60,882 nucleotides of DNA, taken from an uncultured Caldilinea sp. (lineage in GTDB: Bacteria > Chloroflexota > Anaerolineae > Caldilineales > Caldilineaceae). Of the stretch, positions 21,022-48,824 are shown in pieces. The stretch spans positions 1 through 60,882 of the forward strand of contig NZ_CAKZMJ010000097.1 of assembly GCF_937128415.1 (NCBI RefSeq). Direction: 5' to 3'. The notes under the pieces are model-generated. The model was not told the DNA's origin. It made no database searches and saw nothing but the letters and a program-made list of their open reading frames with translations. Within the stretch, counting starts at the first letter, position 1. Each line of letters opens with the position of its first letter. The translations under genes were made by a program, and so were the position numbers.

Positions 21022-21804
21022 ATGGGGAATTACGCTTTTGACTTCACCGATCACACCGTGCTCATCACCGGCGCCTCGCGCGGCATCGGCGCAGCGACGG
21101 CGAAGCTCTTCGCCCGCAGCGGCGCGCGCGTCGTCGTCAACTACCGCGAAGATCGGGCGGGCGCCGAGCAGGTGGCCGCCGAGATTGCAGCAGCCGACGG
21201 CCAGGCGATGGTCGTGCAGGGCGACGCCGGCGACGAAAGTGACGTGCGGCGCATGATGGAGGCCGTCGCCGCGCAATGGGGGCCGGTGCGCGTGCTCGTG
21301 CACAATGCCTCGGCCATCAACCGCTCCTATTTTCTCGACGCCACGCTCGGCGACTTCGACCTCATGTTCGGGGCCAACGTGCGCGGGCCGTATCTCATGA
21401 GTCAGCTCGCCGCGCAGCAGATGATTGCGGCGGGCGTCGGCGGCAGCATTCTCTTCATCAGCTCCATCCTGGCGCGCCAGACCATCCCCAACCGCACGCT
21501 GTACGCGGCCACCAAAGGCGCGCTCGAGTCGTTGACGCGCGCCCTGGCGCTCGACCTGGCGCGTCACCATATTCGCGTCAATGCAGTGGCGCCGGGGCTG
21601 ATCTACACCAAGGCGCTGCGCGACGGCATTGCGGCGCTGGGTGAAGAAAATTTCACGAAATACATTCCCTTCGAACGCTTTGGTCAGCCGGAGGAGATCG
21701 CCAGTGTCGTGGCCTTTCTGGCTTCGGACGCGGCGAGCTACATCACCGGCGCACTGATTCCGGTGGACGGCGGACTGGGCGTGGTGGAGGCGGGGCCGAA
21801 GTAA
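21022..21804 (+). CDS. Short-chain dehydrogenase/reductase (SDR)
   Basis: A 260-residue classical SDR. NAD(P) motif TGASRGIG near the N-terminus, VHNASAINR in place of the usual NNAG, catalytic Ser in ILFISSILA, and the YAATK catalytic Tyr/Lys pair; VNAVAPGLI and ITGALIPVDGGLG complete the family pattern. Start ATG 21022; TTG 21016 is in frame. It probably oxidises or reduces a hydroxyl/keto group in the same pathway as the flanking dehydrogenase and cyclohydrolase genes. The exact substrate is unknown. Confidence 0.9.
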   Translation: MGNYAFDFTDHTVLITGASRGIGAATAKLFARSGARVVVNYREDRAGAEQVAAEIAAADGQAMVVQGDAGDESDVRRMMEAVAAQWGPVRVLVHNASAINRSYFLDATLGDFDLMFGANVRGPYLMSQLAAQQMIAAGVGGSILFISSILARQTIPNRTLYAATKGALESLTRALALDLARHHIRVNAVAPGLIYTKALRDGIAALGEENFTKYIPFERFGQPEEIASVVAFLASDAASYITGALIPVDGGLGVVEAGPK

Positions 21805-21828
21805 GAACCGCGATCAATAAGGATGACC

Positions 21829-22797
21829 ATGATGAGCATGATTAGCGTCAATCGGGAAGCGATGAAGATTGTGCGTCGGATTTTGGAAGCGCCGGAGCCG
21901 CTCGGCGTGTTCGTCGAGCGACTGGCGTGCGGCGCGACGGTGATCGACATGGGGCAGAAGGCGCCAGGCGGTTGGGTGGCGGGCAAATATTACACGCTGA
22001 TCACGCTCGGCGGGCTGGCGGAGGTGAGCTACGAGCCGTTTCCCATCGGTGCGCGCGTGCTCTCCGCCGTGCGCGTGATGATCGACCATCCGCAACTGGC
22101 CTGCATCGCGTCGCAGATCGCCGGCTGGCGGCTCGAGGGTGCGCGGGAAGGCGCGCCGATCCTGGCCGGGCCGGCGCGGGCGCTCAACCGCGACAACCCC
22201 GACCACTACTTTGACCTGATCGACTATCGCGATCAGGCCGAGGAAGGCGTCATCGCCATTCAGACCGCCGAGCCGGTGACCGACGATTGGGCGACGACGA
22301 TCGCAGCGGCGTGCAGGCTCAGGCCGGAAAATCTCTACATCCTGGTGGCGCCCAACTCCAGCCTGGTCTGCGCCATTCAGGTGGCGGCGCGCATCGTCGA
22401 GCAATCGTTGCATCGGCTGGCCGAAGAAGGCTTCAATGTGAAGACGGTGCGCCATGCGTACGGCTTCGGCGTCATTCCGCCGCTCATCCGCGACGAAGTG
22501 ATCGCCATGGGGCGCATCAACGACTCGCTGCTCTACGGCGGCGTCTCCACGCTTTACGTCGACGCCGAAGACGAGGCCATCGCTGCGGTTATCGACAAGG
22601 TGGTCTCTGTCGCTTCGCGTGCATATGGTCGCCCCTTCGTGGAAATCTACGAGGAGGCCGGTCGCGACTTCTATCAGATTCCGCTCGACCTGCACTCGCC
22701 GGCCGTACTGCATATCAACAACCTGAAGAGTGGCCGCACCTTCAGCGCAGGCGAGATCAATTACGCTGTGTTGCGGAAGTCGTTTTGGGGAGAATAG
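21829..22797 (+). CDS. mch: Methenyltetrahydromethanopterin cyclohydrolase (Mch) homologue
   Basis: A 322-residue protein I recognise as the Mch family (N5,N10-methenyl-H4MPT hydrolysis to formyl-H4MPT). Landmarks: ISVNREAMKIVRRIL at the N-terminus, LACGATVIDMG, GGWVAGKYYTLITLGGLAEV, and the diagnostic C-terminal half YGGVSTLYVDAEDEA, RAYGRPFVEIYEEAGRDFY, PAVLHINNLKSGRTFSAGEIN, KSFWGE. Length matches the family. The start is one of several close ATGs (21823, 21829, 21838); AAGG 6 nt before 21829 decides weakly. No other H4MPT C1 gene (fae, mtd, fhc/ftr) is in the window, so it may act on a different cyclic amidine. It ends the operon, 24 bp after the SDR. Confidence 0.88.
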   Translation: MMSMISVNREAMKIVRRILEAPEPLGVFVERLACGATVIDMGQKAPGGWVAGKYYTLITLGGLAEVSYEPFPIGARVLSAVRVMIDHPQLACIASQIAGWRLEGAREGAPILAGPARALNRDNPDHYFDLIDYRDQAEEGVIAIQTAEPVTDDWATTIAAACRLRPENLYILVAPNSSLVCAIQVAARIVEQSLHRLAEEGFNVKTVRHAYGFGVIPPLIRDEVIAMGRINDSLLYGGVSTLYVDAEDEAIAAVIDKVVSVASRAYGRPFVEIYEEAGRDFYQIPLDLHSPAVLHINNLKSGRTFSAGEINYAVLRKSFWGE

Positions 22798-23051
22798 GTG
22801 CAGCACATGAATTATATCCTGGCCTTTCTAGACTCCTCGAACGTTCTCTATAATGATCGTCCTGCGATCTGTGACAGACGTCCCGGTTGCGGGCGTGATA
22901 AAAGACCTTTTTAGGCGGGACACACGCCCTCCGAACAGAGGTCAAAACTCTCTCTTCCATTTTTTGAAAATTGCGTCATAATGATTGTGTCTCCACTAGG
23001 AGACACAGTTATAAACGGCTTTGAAACTTTAGAAATCTTAGGAGGAGAGAG
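22798..23051. other. Intergenic region with promoter-like boxes before the DUF981 gene
   Basis: No gene seen. A consensus TATAAT (22849-22854) without a good -35 box lies just after the mch stop. Further down TTGTGT (22985-22990) and TTATAA (23009-23014), 18 nt apart, could form the promoter of the DUF981 gene, with a perfect palindrome in the spacer. Confidence 0.45.
22987..23006. promoter_or_regulatory. Perfect palindrome GTGTCTCC-ACTA-GGAGACAC
   Basis: An 8-bp inverted repeat with a 4-nt centre, 45 bp before the DUF981 start codon and inside the spacer of a putative TTGTGT/TTATAA promoter. No T-run follows, so an operator is more likely than a terminator. Confidence 0.6.
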
Positions 23052-23648
23052 ATGACCGGTCTAAGTTCCCACAATCCCCTGATCTTGATCCTGGGCCTGG
23101 TTGCGGCTGCGGGCGTCACCGGCGCCGTGTACCTGCTGTACGTCGCCCGCGGCAAGGAGACGCCGGAAATCCGCAAACAGTTCGGCGCTCTGTTCTTTAT
23201 CATCGGCCTCTTTTCGTTAGGCGGCTTTGTTCAGTTAATCTGGTCCGACTGGGCCGGTTTTCCTGCGGGCCATTATACGGAGCTCTTCGGCGTGACGACG
23301 GGGTTGTTCGCCTTCATGTTGCTGAGCGCAGGCTTTTTCCTCTACACCGGCCTGGGGCTGCACGCCTTGGCCTGGCCTTCGGTGCTGCTCGGCTTGTATC
23401 TGATTCAGGGCGCGCGCGCCGTGCTGGAGTTCAACCTCACGCGCAACCCGCCGATGACCTTTGTCCTCTGGTTGGCCGCCGGCTTGGCCAGCATCGGCAT
23501 CCTGCCCTACGTGTACGCCAGTGAATCCAATCGACAGAAGCTGGCCTATGCAGGCGCCGTCGTGCTGGCTGTGATGGCGCTGGCTGCATTCATCACCGGT
23601 TTCTTCGGCTTCTATGGGCACATCGAATCGGTGATTCGAGGGCAATAA
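23052..23648 (+). CDS. DUF981-type multi-pass membrane protein
   Basis: A 198-residue, very hydrophobic protein with about six transmembrane helices: LILILGLVAAAGVTGAVYLLY, GALFFIIGLFSLGGFVQLI, LFGVTTGLFAFMLLSAGFFL, LAWPSVLLGLYLIQ, TFVLWLAAGLASIGILPYVY and YAGAVVLAVMALAAFITGF. The pattern matches DUF981, a family of unknown function. AGGAGG lies ahead of ATG 23052. Flanked by its own promoter region and an intrinsic terminator, it looks like a single-gene unit. Confidence 0.85.
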   Translation: MTGLSSHNPLILILGLVAAAGVTGAVYLLYVARGKETPEIRKQFGALFFIIGLFSLGGFVQLIWSDWAGFPAGHYTELFGVTTGLFAFMLLSAGFFLYTGLGLHALAWPSVLLGLYLIQGARAVLEFNLTRNPPMTFVLWLAAGLASIGILPYVYASESNRQKLAYAGAVVLAVMALAAFITGFFGFYGHIESVIRGQ

Positions 23649-23680
23649 GTCTGTCAACACCTTAAAGGAGCAGTGTATTG

Positions 23681-23716
23681 GCTCGCTGAGGAGAACGTCC
23701 TCTTCAGCGAGCTTTT
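23681..23716 (+). terminator. Intrinsic terminator after the DUF981 gene
   Basis: Stem GCTCGCTGA ... TCAGCGAGC with an inner AGGA/TCCT stem, followed by TTTT. It starts 32 bp after the DUF981 stop codon on the plus strand. Confidence 0.85.
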
Positions 23717-24207
23717 ATATGTGGATGGAAATACGGACGGATTTATCGGACAAATCCGTTGAATTTTATCACATCGTCGCACGTCGAAGGTTGTTTTCAA
23801 AAATTTCCTACTATCCTTCGAATATCTTCCCCCAGCCTACGCCAGTTGTCCGATCACATCATAACTGAGAAAAATATAGAATAATTCAGAAAGTTTTGGC
23901 GTCGTGAGATGCGCACTTCTCGTCGCCAGGAGCCTCTCAGCGAACTTCCATTGGTTGAAAAGCGTTATCGTGCACACCCTGTAGAATTTGTTGAAGAAGC
24001 TGCGCAGTTGAACCCGGAATCGATAGAGCGGATTGAATAAACGGGCGGCGATGGCGCCAGAGGCGGCTCCCGGCAGCACGTTCTCGGGAGGGCGCAAGGT
24101 TTTGGATGAATCAAGGAAGCGCTGCGGCGAGCAGCGCCTACGAGTTTGCCAGAATCCTCTGTGAAATTCCATCCGAGGTTTTATAGAGAAAGAGCGAAAG
24201 AAGCCTT
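23717..24207. other. AT-richer gap before the hybrid kinase, with a repeat fossil
   Basis: Nearly 500 bp with no credible gene; an open frame on the minus strand (23837-24172) has no family features. The right part (24058-24142) is a diverged copy of the intergenic repeat. I see no clear promoter for the kinase. Confidence 0.5.
24058..24142. repeat. Diverged fossil copy of the intergenic repeat
   Basis: Reads GCGGCTCCCGGCAGCACGTT, later GCGCAAGGTTTTGG, and ends GCAGCGCCTACGAG. Order and spacing match the copy at 60715-60800 (GCGGCTCCCAGCCGCACG, CCGCAAGATCTTGG, AGCCGCGCCTACGAG), with many substitutions that spoil the left hairpin. Confidence 0.7.
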
Positions 24208-28995
<4,788 letters not shown>

Positions 28996-29043
28996 ACGAT
29001 ATTCAACGGAACATTCGCCTCCTCCTGAGCGTCCCCGTTATGG

Positions 29044-29072
29044 TTGCACAGCCAGAGCAAAAGGGCTATGAT
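29044..29072 (+). promoter_or_regulatory. Sigma-70 promoter of the alpha-2-macroglobulin gene
   Basis: TTGCAC (29044-29049) and TATGAT (29067-29072) are 17 nt apart; the start codon is at 29119. An inverted repeat, GCACAGCC (29046-29053) and GGCTGTGC (29073-29080), overlaps the -35 box and the predicted start of transcription, as an operator would. Confidence 0.7.
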
Positions 29073-29118
29073 GGCTGTGCAGGCCACGAGAATACGCCCT
29101 CAATCAGGAGGAGGTCCC

Positions 29119-35214
<6,096 letters not shown>

Positions 35215-35341
35215 GAGGATGGGGAGAGGTGGAGAGGGGGAGAGGTGGAGAGGGGGAGAGGTGGAGAGCGGGAGAGGTGGAGAGCGGGAGAGGTGGAGAG
35301 CGGGAGAGGGGGAGAGGGGGAGAGCGGGAGAGCGGGAGCGG
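35215..35341. repeat. GA-rich tandem repeat (GGAGAGnGGGAGAGGT type)
   Basis: About 125 bp of purine-only tandem repeat, alternating GGTGGAGAG and GGGGGAGAG/GCGGGAGAG, between the convergent alpha-2-macroglobulin and amidohydrolase genes. It is open in every frame and produces meaningless Gly/Glu/Arg peptides. Repeat number probably varies among strains. Confidence 0.9.
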
Positions 35342-35368
35342 AGCCGCGGTTCCGCTCAAACGGCGCGT

Positions 35369-36786
<1,418 letters not shown>

Positions 36787-36790
<4 letters not shown>

Positions 36791-37197
36791 GGAGAGCCGA
36801 CGACCTGGCTCTGCAATTTTTGCAACGGCGCAACGCCGTGATTGATGGCCACCGGGCGCAGCTCCGCATCGAGCACCACCGTCGTCGGCACGGTCATAAT
36901 GCCATAAAAATTCGCGAGCGTTTGCTGCTCCAGGGCGTCGATCTGATGCACGGCCACATCGAATTTCGCCTGGAGCTGCGTCAGGATCGGCGTCTGCTGT
37001 AGACGACATTGTGCGCACTCGCTGGTGGAAAAGTATAGCACGGTGGGCTTGCCGCCGGCAACGCCGGGGGGCAGATGAACGGGCGCAGTTACGCCTCGCA
37101 GTTTTCGCAGGCGACGATGCTGCCAGATGCGCCAAAGCCCGTACAACAACGCCGCCGCCAGCGCTACGGCGAACACGATCAACAGACGCTCCAACAC
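36787..37197 (-). CDS. Membrane-anchored thioredoxin-like protein
   Basis: A 136-residue protein with one N-terminal transmembrane helix (LLIVFAVALAAALLYGLW) and a short thioredoxin fold: PTVLYFSTSECAQC with redox pair Cys61/Cys64, then MTVPTTVVLD containing the cis-proline. The active site CAQC is unusual. It lies 3 bp downstream of the DUF4395 gene, a common pairing in which DUF4395 proteins accompany thioredoxins in an exported thiol-redox or sulfur role. Confidence 0.87.
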
Positions 37198-37200
37198 GGC

Positions 37201-37681
<481 letters not shown>

Positions 37682-37732
37682 GCTTTCCCCCTTGCGCGTT
37701 GCGCTTCCACGCCTGAAATGTAGATGTCTGTC

Positions 37733-38668
<936 letters not shown>

Positions 38669-38746
38669 CCTGGTTAGCTCCCGGAGCCTGGAGCGAGAGA
38701 ATCCGCTGTCGCTCTGAGCCCCTCTCCCTTCTTCACATCTTTTCGC

Positions 38747-40249
<1,503 letters not shown>

Positions 40250-40300
40250 AAGGTCAAACACCCTCCTTGATTGCTTTGCTACATTGACATCAAAAAATCA

Positions 40301-40341
40301 CATCAAAGAAAACGCCGGGTCATTCAACGATGAACCCGGCG
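40301..40341 (-). terminator. Intrinsic terminator inside the cysO leader (attenuator)
   Basis: On the minus strand CGCCGGGT (40341-40334), a 13-nt loop that can pair further, ACCCGGCG (40320-40313), then TTTTCTTT. It lies 52 bp upstream of the cysO start codon and downstream of the operon promoter, so it would stop transcription before the first gene unless an alternative fold forms. Confidence 0.85.
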
Positions 40342-40429
40342 CAGACCAAACTATTTGCATGAACGGCGCAGAAGGAAGGTCAAGAAAATTGCGAACTTCT
40401 CATTCTGCTGAAATTGTTGGAGTTTTGCT

Positions 40430-40475
<46 letters not shown>

Positions 40476-40476
40476 A

Positions 40477-40545
<69 letters not shown>

Positions 40546-40595
40546 ACGATTGTTGTAGAAAGCTATCTTCAGCGCACTTTCATTCTGTGCGCCCA

Positions 40596-40623
40596 AGTAT
40601 ACTCGACAATGCTTTCTTGTCAA
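40596..40623 (-). promoter_or_regulatory. Sigma-70 promoter of the cysO-moeZ-cysM operon
   Basis: Minus strand TTGACA (40623-40618) and TATACT (40601-40596) with 16-nt spacing. The start of transcription would be near 40589, giving a leader of about 340 nt. Confidence 0.82.
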
Positions 40624-40676
40624 ACCTCTAATGAAAATAGCGCACAATTCGGCTGCGATCCGTATCTGCGCTTACG

Positions 40677-40705
40677 TTGGCTCCTCTTGAGAATTAGCGT
40701 ACAAT
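40677..40705 (+). promoter_or_regulatory. Sigma-70 promoter of the S9 peptidase gene
   Basis: TTGGCT (40677-40682) and TACAAT (40700-40705), 17 nt apart on the plus strand, divergent from the cysO promoter 54 bp away. Transcription would start near 40712. Confidence 0.7.
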
Positions 40706-40767
40706 CCCTCCATAGTTCTTGTTGCATGGCAGTGCCAAAAGAGTTGAACCCAGAAAGCGACCAAACG

Positions 40768-42672
<1,905 letters not shown>

Positions 42673-42767
42673 AATGAATGATGCGCGCAGAGCGGTGAAG
42701 AGAATGGAGAGTGAATTTGTGTTTCTTTACGTCGCTTTGTAAAGTAGGATGACCGGAGTGGAAGGCT

Positions 42768-43618
<851 letters not shown>

Positions 43619-43622
<4 letters not shown>

Positions 43623-44665
43623 ACGCTCAGCAGCACCCTGCCTTGGAGCTTTTCGTCGATCTGCTGGCGCATCCTTCCCCGTCGAGCATGGAGCGCAAAC
43701 TGGCGGATCGCGTCTGCCAGCATCTCCAGCAATGGGGCTATGCGCCACAGCGCGACGGCTGCGGCAACGTCTGGGTGCGCCTGGAAGGGCGGACGGGGGA
43801 CGGCCCCCTGGTCTGCTACGCAGCGCACATGGACGAGATCGGGCTGGCGGTGCACGCAATTGAGCCGGATGGCCGGCTGCGCGTGAGCCGTTCCGGGGGA
43901 CTTTTCCCGTGGAAGCTGGGGGAAACGCCCGTGGAAATTCTGGGCGACCATGCCACTGTCATCGGCGTGCTCTCGATGGGCGCGGGCCACGGCGCGTCGG
44001 GGCAGGCGATCGATTGGGCCAACGTGCGCGTGCTCACCGGTCTGACGCCGGCCCAACTTGCCGAGGCCGGCGTGCGTCCTGGCTCGTTGGGCGTTCCTCT
44101 GCGCTCCCACTGCGGCCCCGTGCTGTTCGGCGACCCGACTGATCCATTGGTCGCAGCCTGGACCTTTGACGACCGCATGGGCGTCGTGACGTTGTTGCGA
44201 TTGTTGAAGACGCTGGCGGAGGAGCGACGTCGGCCGCATTGTCCGGCGCTCGTCGCCTTCACCGTGCAGGAGGAGGTTGGCGGCATGGGCGCCAAAGTTT
44301 TGGCGCAACGCGAACGGCCCGACGTCTTTATCGCCATCGACGGGTGTCCGATCACGCCCGGCGCGCCGCTGGAACTGGATGGCCGCCCCGGCGTCTGGAC
44401 GCGCGACCGCGTGGCGCCCTACGATCCACGGTTGATCGCAGATTTGTGCGCGGCGGCCAATGCCGTAGGCGCGGCGCTGCAGCCGGTCGCCTATGACGTC
44501 AGCGCCAGCGACGCCAGCATGGTCTTTGAGGTGGGGGCGGCGCAGCGCATCGCTTGCTTTGGCCAGGTGCGAGAGAACAGCCACGGCTATGAAGTGGCGC
44601 GGCTGGCCGTCTTCGACAACATGCTGCGCACGTTGTTGTATTTCGCCGAGCACTGGGAGGGGTAG
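43619..44665 (+). CDS. M42 family metallopeptidase (glutamyl/tetrahedral aminopeptidase)
   Basis: A 348-residue peptidase. Metal-ligand and catalytic motifs: CYAAHMDEIGLAVH (His, Asp), TFDDRMGVVTLL (bridging Asp), TVQEEVGGMGAKVL (Glu-Glu pair) and IDGCPITPG (Asp), consistent with a binuclear zinc or cobalt aminopeptidase that forms large tetrahedral assemblies. ATG 43619 overlaps the rhodanese stop by 4 bp, so the two are translationally coupled; upstream in-frame codons lie inside the rhodanese gene. Confidence 0.9.
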
Positions 44666-44693
44666 TCGGTCGAACGTCTATTGAGGAATCCCG

Positions 44694-45782
44694 ATGCTCC
44701 TGTGCAGACATCGCCTGAGTTGCGCCTGGCGCAGGCAATCCTGTTTTTACCTGTTGTTGGCCGGGGTGCTCCTATGGACGTTCTCCGCCTGTTCGATGCC
44801 CCAGCTCCGAACAACGTCCCCGCTCCCTCCTGCTACGGCCGACCTTGCGACGCCTCCGGGTTTCACCGTCGAATTGATTGTCGCCGGCCTGAATGGCCCC
44901 ACCCAGATGATCGTCGGCCCGGATGGTCGCCTATGGGTGGCGCAGCTCAACGGCGGCGAAAATGAGGGAAAAGGGCAGGTGCTCGCCGTTGAGCTCGAGA
45001 CCGGAGGCCGTCGCGTCCTGCTGGAGAACTTGTTCAAGCCCACCGGCGTCGCCGTGCATGCGGGGCGACTTTGGATCGCGTCCGGCCGCGATCTGCTGAC
45101 GGCGCCGATCGGCTCCGACGCGTCCGTCGGCCCGCCGGAGCCGGTGTTCACCGATCTGCCTTTTAACGGTCGCTCCAACGGAACGCTTACAGTCACGCCC
45201 CATGGGGAAATTCTGTACGCCACCACCGGCGCGCGGCTGGGAGGCGCAGCCGCGCCCGGCTCGGCGACGCTTTGGGCGTTGACGCCGCAGCAGCCGAGCC
45301 ATCCCAGGGCGCTGGCCACCGGCTTGAAGGGCGCCTACGCTCACGCGATAGATCCCCAGGGGCGCATCTGGACGACGGAGATCGGCGACGATCCGATCGG
45401 CAATGGTTTCCCGCCGGACGAACTGAATCTCGTGGTCGTCGGGGCAGATTATGGCTGGCCTCAGTGTGCAGGCGACCGCGAGCCGGTGCAGCGCTACGGC
45501 GGCGCAGTCGAACGGTGCGCCGCTACGCAAGCGCCTGTCGCCCTCTTCCCGCCGGGCGCCACGCCGACGAGCGTGACGGTTGCGCCGTGGGACGAGACGG
45601 TCTTGCTCGTGGCGCTGTGGAACCGCGGGGAGGTCGTGCAGGTGAAGGCGACGCTCGAAGGCGACCATGCACGCGGGGAAGTGGCGCCTTTTTTAAGCGG
45701 ATTGCGCAATCCGCAGCACCTGCTCGTGTGGCGCGATGGCAGCCTGTTGGTCAGCGATTTTGCATCCGGCGCCGTCTATCGA

Positions 45783-45800
<18 letters not shown>
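44694..45800 (+). CDS. Glucose/sorbosone dehydrogenase-like beta-propeller lipoprotein
   Basis: A 368-residue protein with a lipoprotein signal peptide (YLLLAGVLLWTFSAC, lipid Cys33) followed by a six-bladed propeller of the PQQ-dependent sugar dehydrogenase/sorbosone dehydrogenase or ScyD-like type: GFTVELIVAGLNGPTQMIVGPDGRLWVAQ, KPTGVAVHAGRLWIAS, GADYGWPQCAGDREP, and GLRNPQHLLVWRDGSLLVSDFASGAVYRL. Oxidoreductase activity is plausible but unproven. TGAGGA precedes ATG 44694. Its last 18 bp overlap the end of the convergent SDR gene. Confidence 0.86.
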
Positions 45801-46553
<753 letters not shown>

Positions 46554-46600
46554 CTCCGCTCCTCCTCCTCCGATCTTGTTCGCAAGCTCTCATGAGTTCT

Positions 46601-47593
46601 TCATCTTACTTCGCCATCCGGAGAGATCTCCGTCACCGACGCTCGCCCGGGATAGAGCACGGCGGTCACGGTGGTCTCGACGCTGGCGCCCGCGGCAAGC
46701 CGGCTGGCCGTCCCTTGCGCCACCGCTTGCTCCAACCGATAGGGATAGGCCGTGCACGGCTCCAGGATGGTGACGTAGTGTCCACGCCAGCCGCCGTATG
46801 CACCGAAGACCCAGACGCTGCGAAAGATCGTCGGGTCAAAGGCCAGCCCAAAGCCATAGCCGGCCTGCGCATCGGTCAGGGCGCACCAGCCCGCCGCCAG
46901 ATCGGTGGCGTAGTAAAAATCGCAGGTGGCGGCTTCAGGAGGAGGGACGATGCGCATGTCCACCGCTTCACCGCGGGGGCTGCGCGCCGTTGGCCAGGCG
47001 AAGGAACGCCCGTCCAGCCTGTCGTTGAAGCCGGCCTCCGGCAGCACGGTGCAGGCGGGCAGGTCGATGCGGGCATGGGGCGAAATCGCCAGCGCCGGGT
47101 GCAGCTTCCAGAGGAAGTCCAGCGGCTGCGGTCCGGCGTTGTGGAGGCGATAATGGATGGAAAACCCTGGCTGCCCTGCCCGCACCGTGATCTGGCGTTC
47201 GATCGTCGTGTTGGTCACCACGCCGTAGCGCCAGCAGCGCACGGTGACCTCTTCTGGCCGTTGCGCAACGATCTCCCATTCGAAGGGCATCGCCCACCAT
47301 TCGCCGTGGTCTGGATAGACATCGCCTGTGAACGTCGTCGGCGCATCGTTGGGGAAGAGTTCATCCCAACCGCCGCAGAACCAGTCGTCGTAGGCGGCGC
47401 CGTAGGGGGCCGGCCGCGGAGCCATGCGCGGATTGTGCCAGAAGACCTCGCGGTCCACCGGCTTGTAGACCAGCGACCAGAGCTTGCCGCCCAGTTCGGG
47501 CAGGAGCACCAGGCGCAGCAGGTTGTTTTCGATCACCACTGCGCGCAAGTCGTGATAGCGCCAGTTGGCGTCGATGTGAACAGAAGAGGGCAT
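46601..47593 (-). CDS. DUF5107 / galactose-mutarotase-like protein
   Basis: A 330-residue beta-sandwich protein. The N-terminal stretch YHDLRAVVIENNLLRLVLLPELGGKLWSLVYKP, followed by REVFWHNPRMAPRP and GGWDELFPND, is the DUF5107 pattern; these proteins resemble aldose 1-epimerases and often sit near glycan catabolism genes. HGEWWAMPFEWEI and the PHARIDLPACTVLPEAGF region continue the fold. Function probably carbohydrate binding or anomer/epimer conversion. It lies 47 bp upstream of the SDR gene on the same strand. Confidence 0.83.
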   Translation of the reverse strand: MPSSVHIDANWRYHDLRAVVIENNLLRLVLLPELGGKLWSLVYKPVDREVFWHNPRMAPRPAPYGAAYDDWFCGGWDELFPNDAPTTFTGDVYPDHGEWWAMPFEWEIVAQRPEEVTVRCWRYGVVTNTTIERQITVRAGQPGFSIHYRLHNAGPQPLDFLWKLHPALAISPHARIDLPACTVLPEAGFNDRLDGRSFAWPTARSPRGEAVDMRIVPPPEAATCDFYYATDLAAGWCALTDAQAGYGFGLAFDPTIFRSVWVFGAYGGWRGHYVTILEPCTAYPYRLEQAVAQGTASRLAAGASVETTVTAVLYPGRASVTEISPDGEVR

Positions 47594-47675
47594 AGGTTCC
47601 GTCGCTTTCTATCGAGTAGTTCTTGCGATTTGTTTTCGAGCGTGTGGAGGGCCGCTGCTCAGCCGGCCCCTCCCT

Positions 47676-48557
<882 letters not shown>

Positions 48558-48597
48558 TCGCAAATGCTCTCCGAAGATTTTTTGGGCGTTCAGAGGG

Positions 48598-48626
48598 TTG
48601 TTTCTGTTCGCTCCAAAGGGTACAAT
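48598..48626 (+). promoter_or_regulatory. Candidate promoter for the 161-residue coiled-coil gene
   Basis: TTGTTT (48598-48603) and TACAAT (48621-48626), 17 nt apart on the plus strand. The next plus-strand gene starts at 48825, so the leader would be about 190 nt; I see no other feature in that stretch. Confidence 0.55.
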
Positions 48627-48824
48627 AAGGTCGTCGCCAGGGCAATTTTGATTCTGAGCCAGTTGCGCGCTTCATGACAGGAGCGCTTCTGGTTGATGCG
48701 CTGCGCCAGGGACGCAATCATAATCAAAAGTCTTGATTTCGACTTGCTCTATGCAACTTTTCGTCGAGGGCGACGTATGTGAGGAGTGTAGTTGATGGCG
48801 ATCTGAGTCAGAGGAGAAACTCTC

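Noticed and set aside
23837..24172. 111-codon minus-strand frame before the hybrid kinase
   Set aside because: No recognisable features, and its first third is the eroded intergenic repeat.
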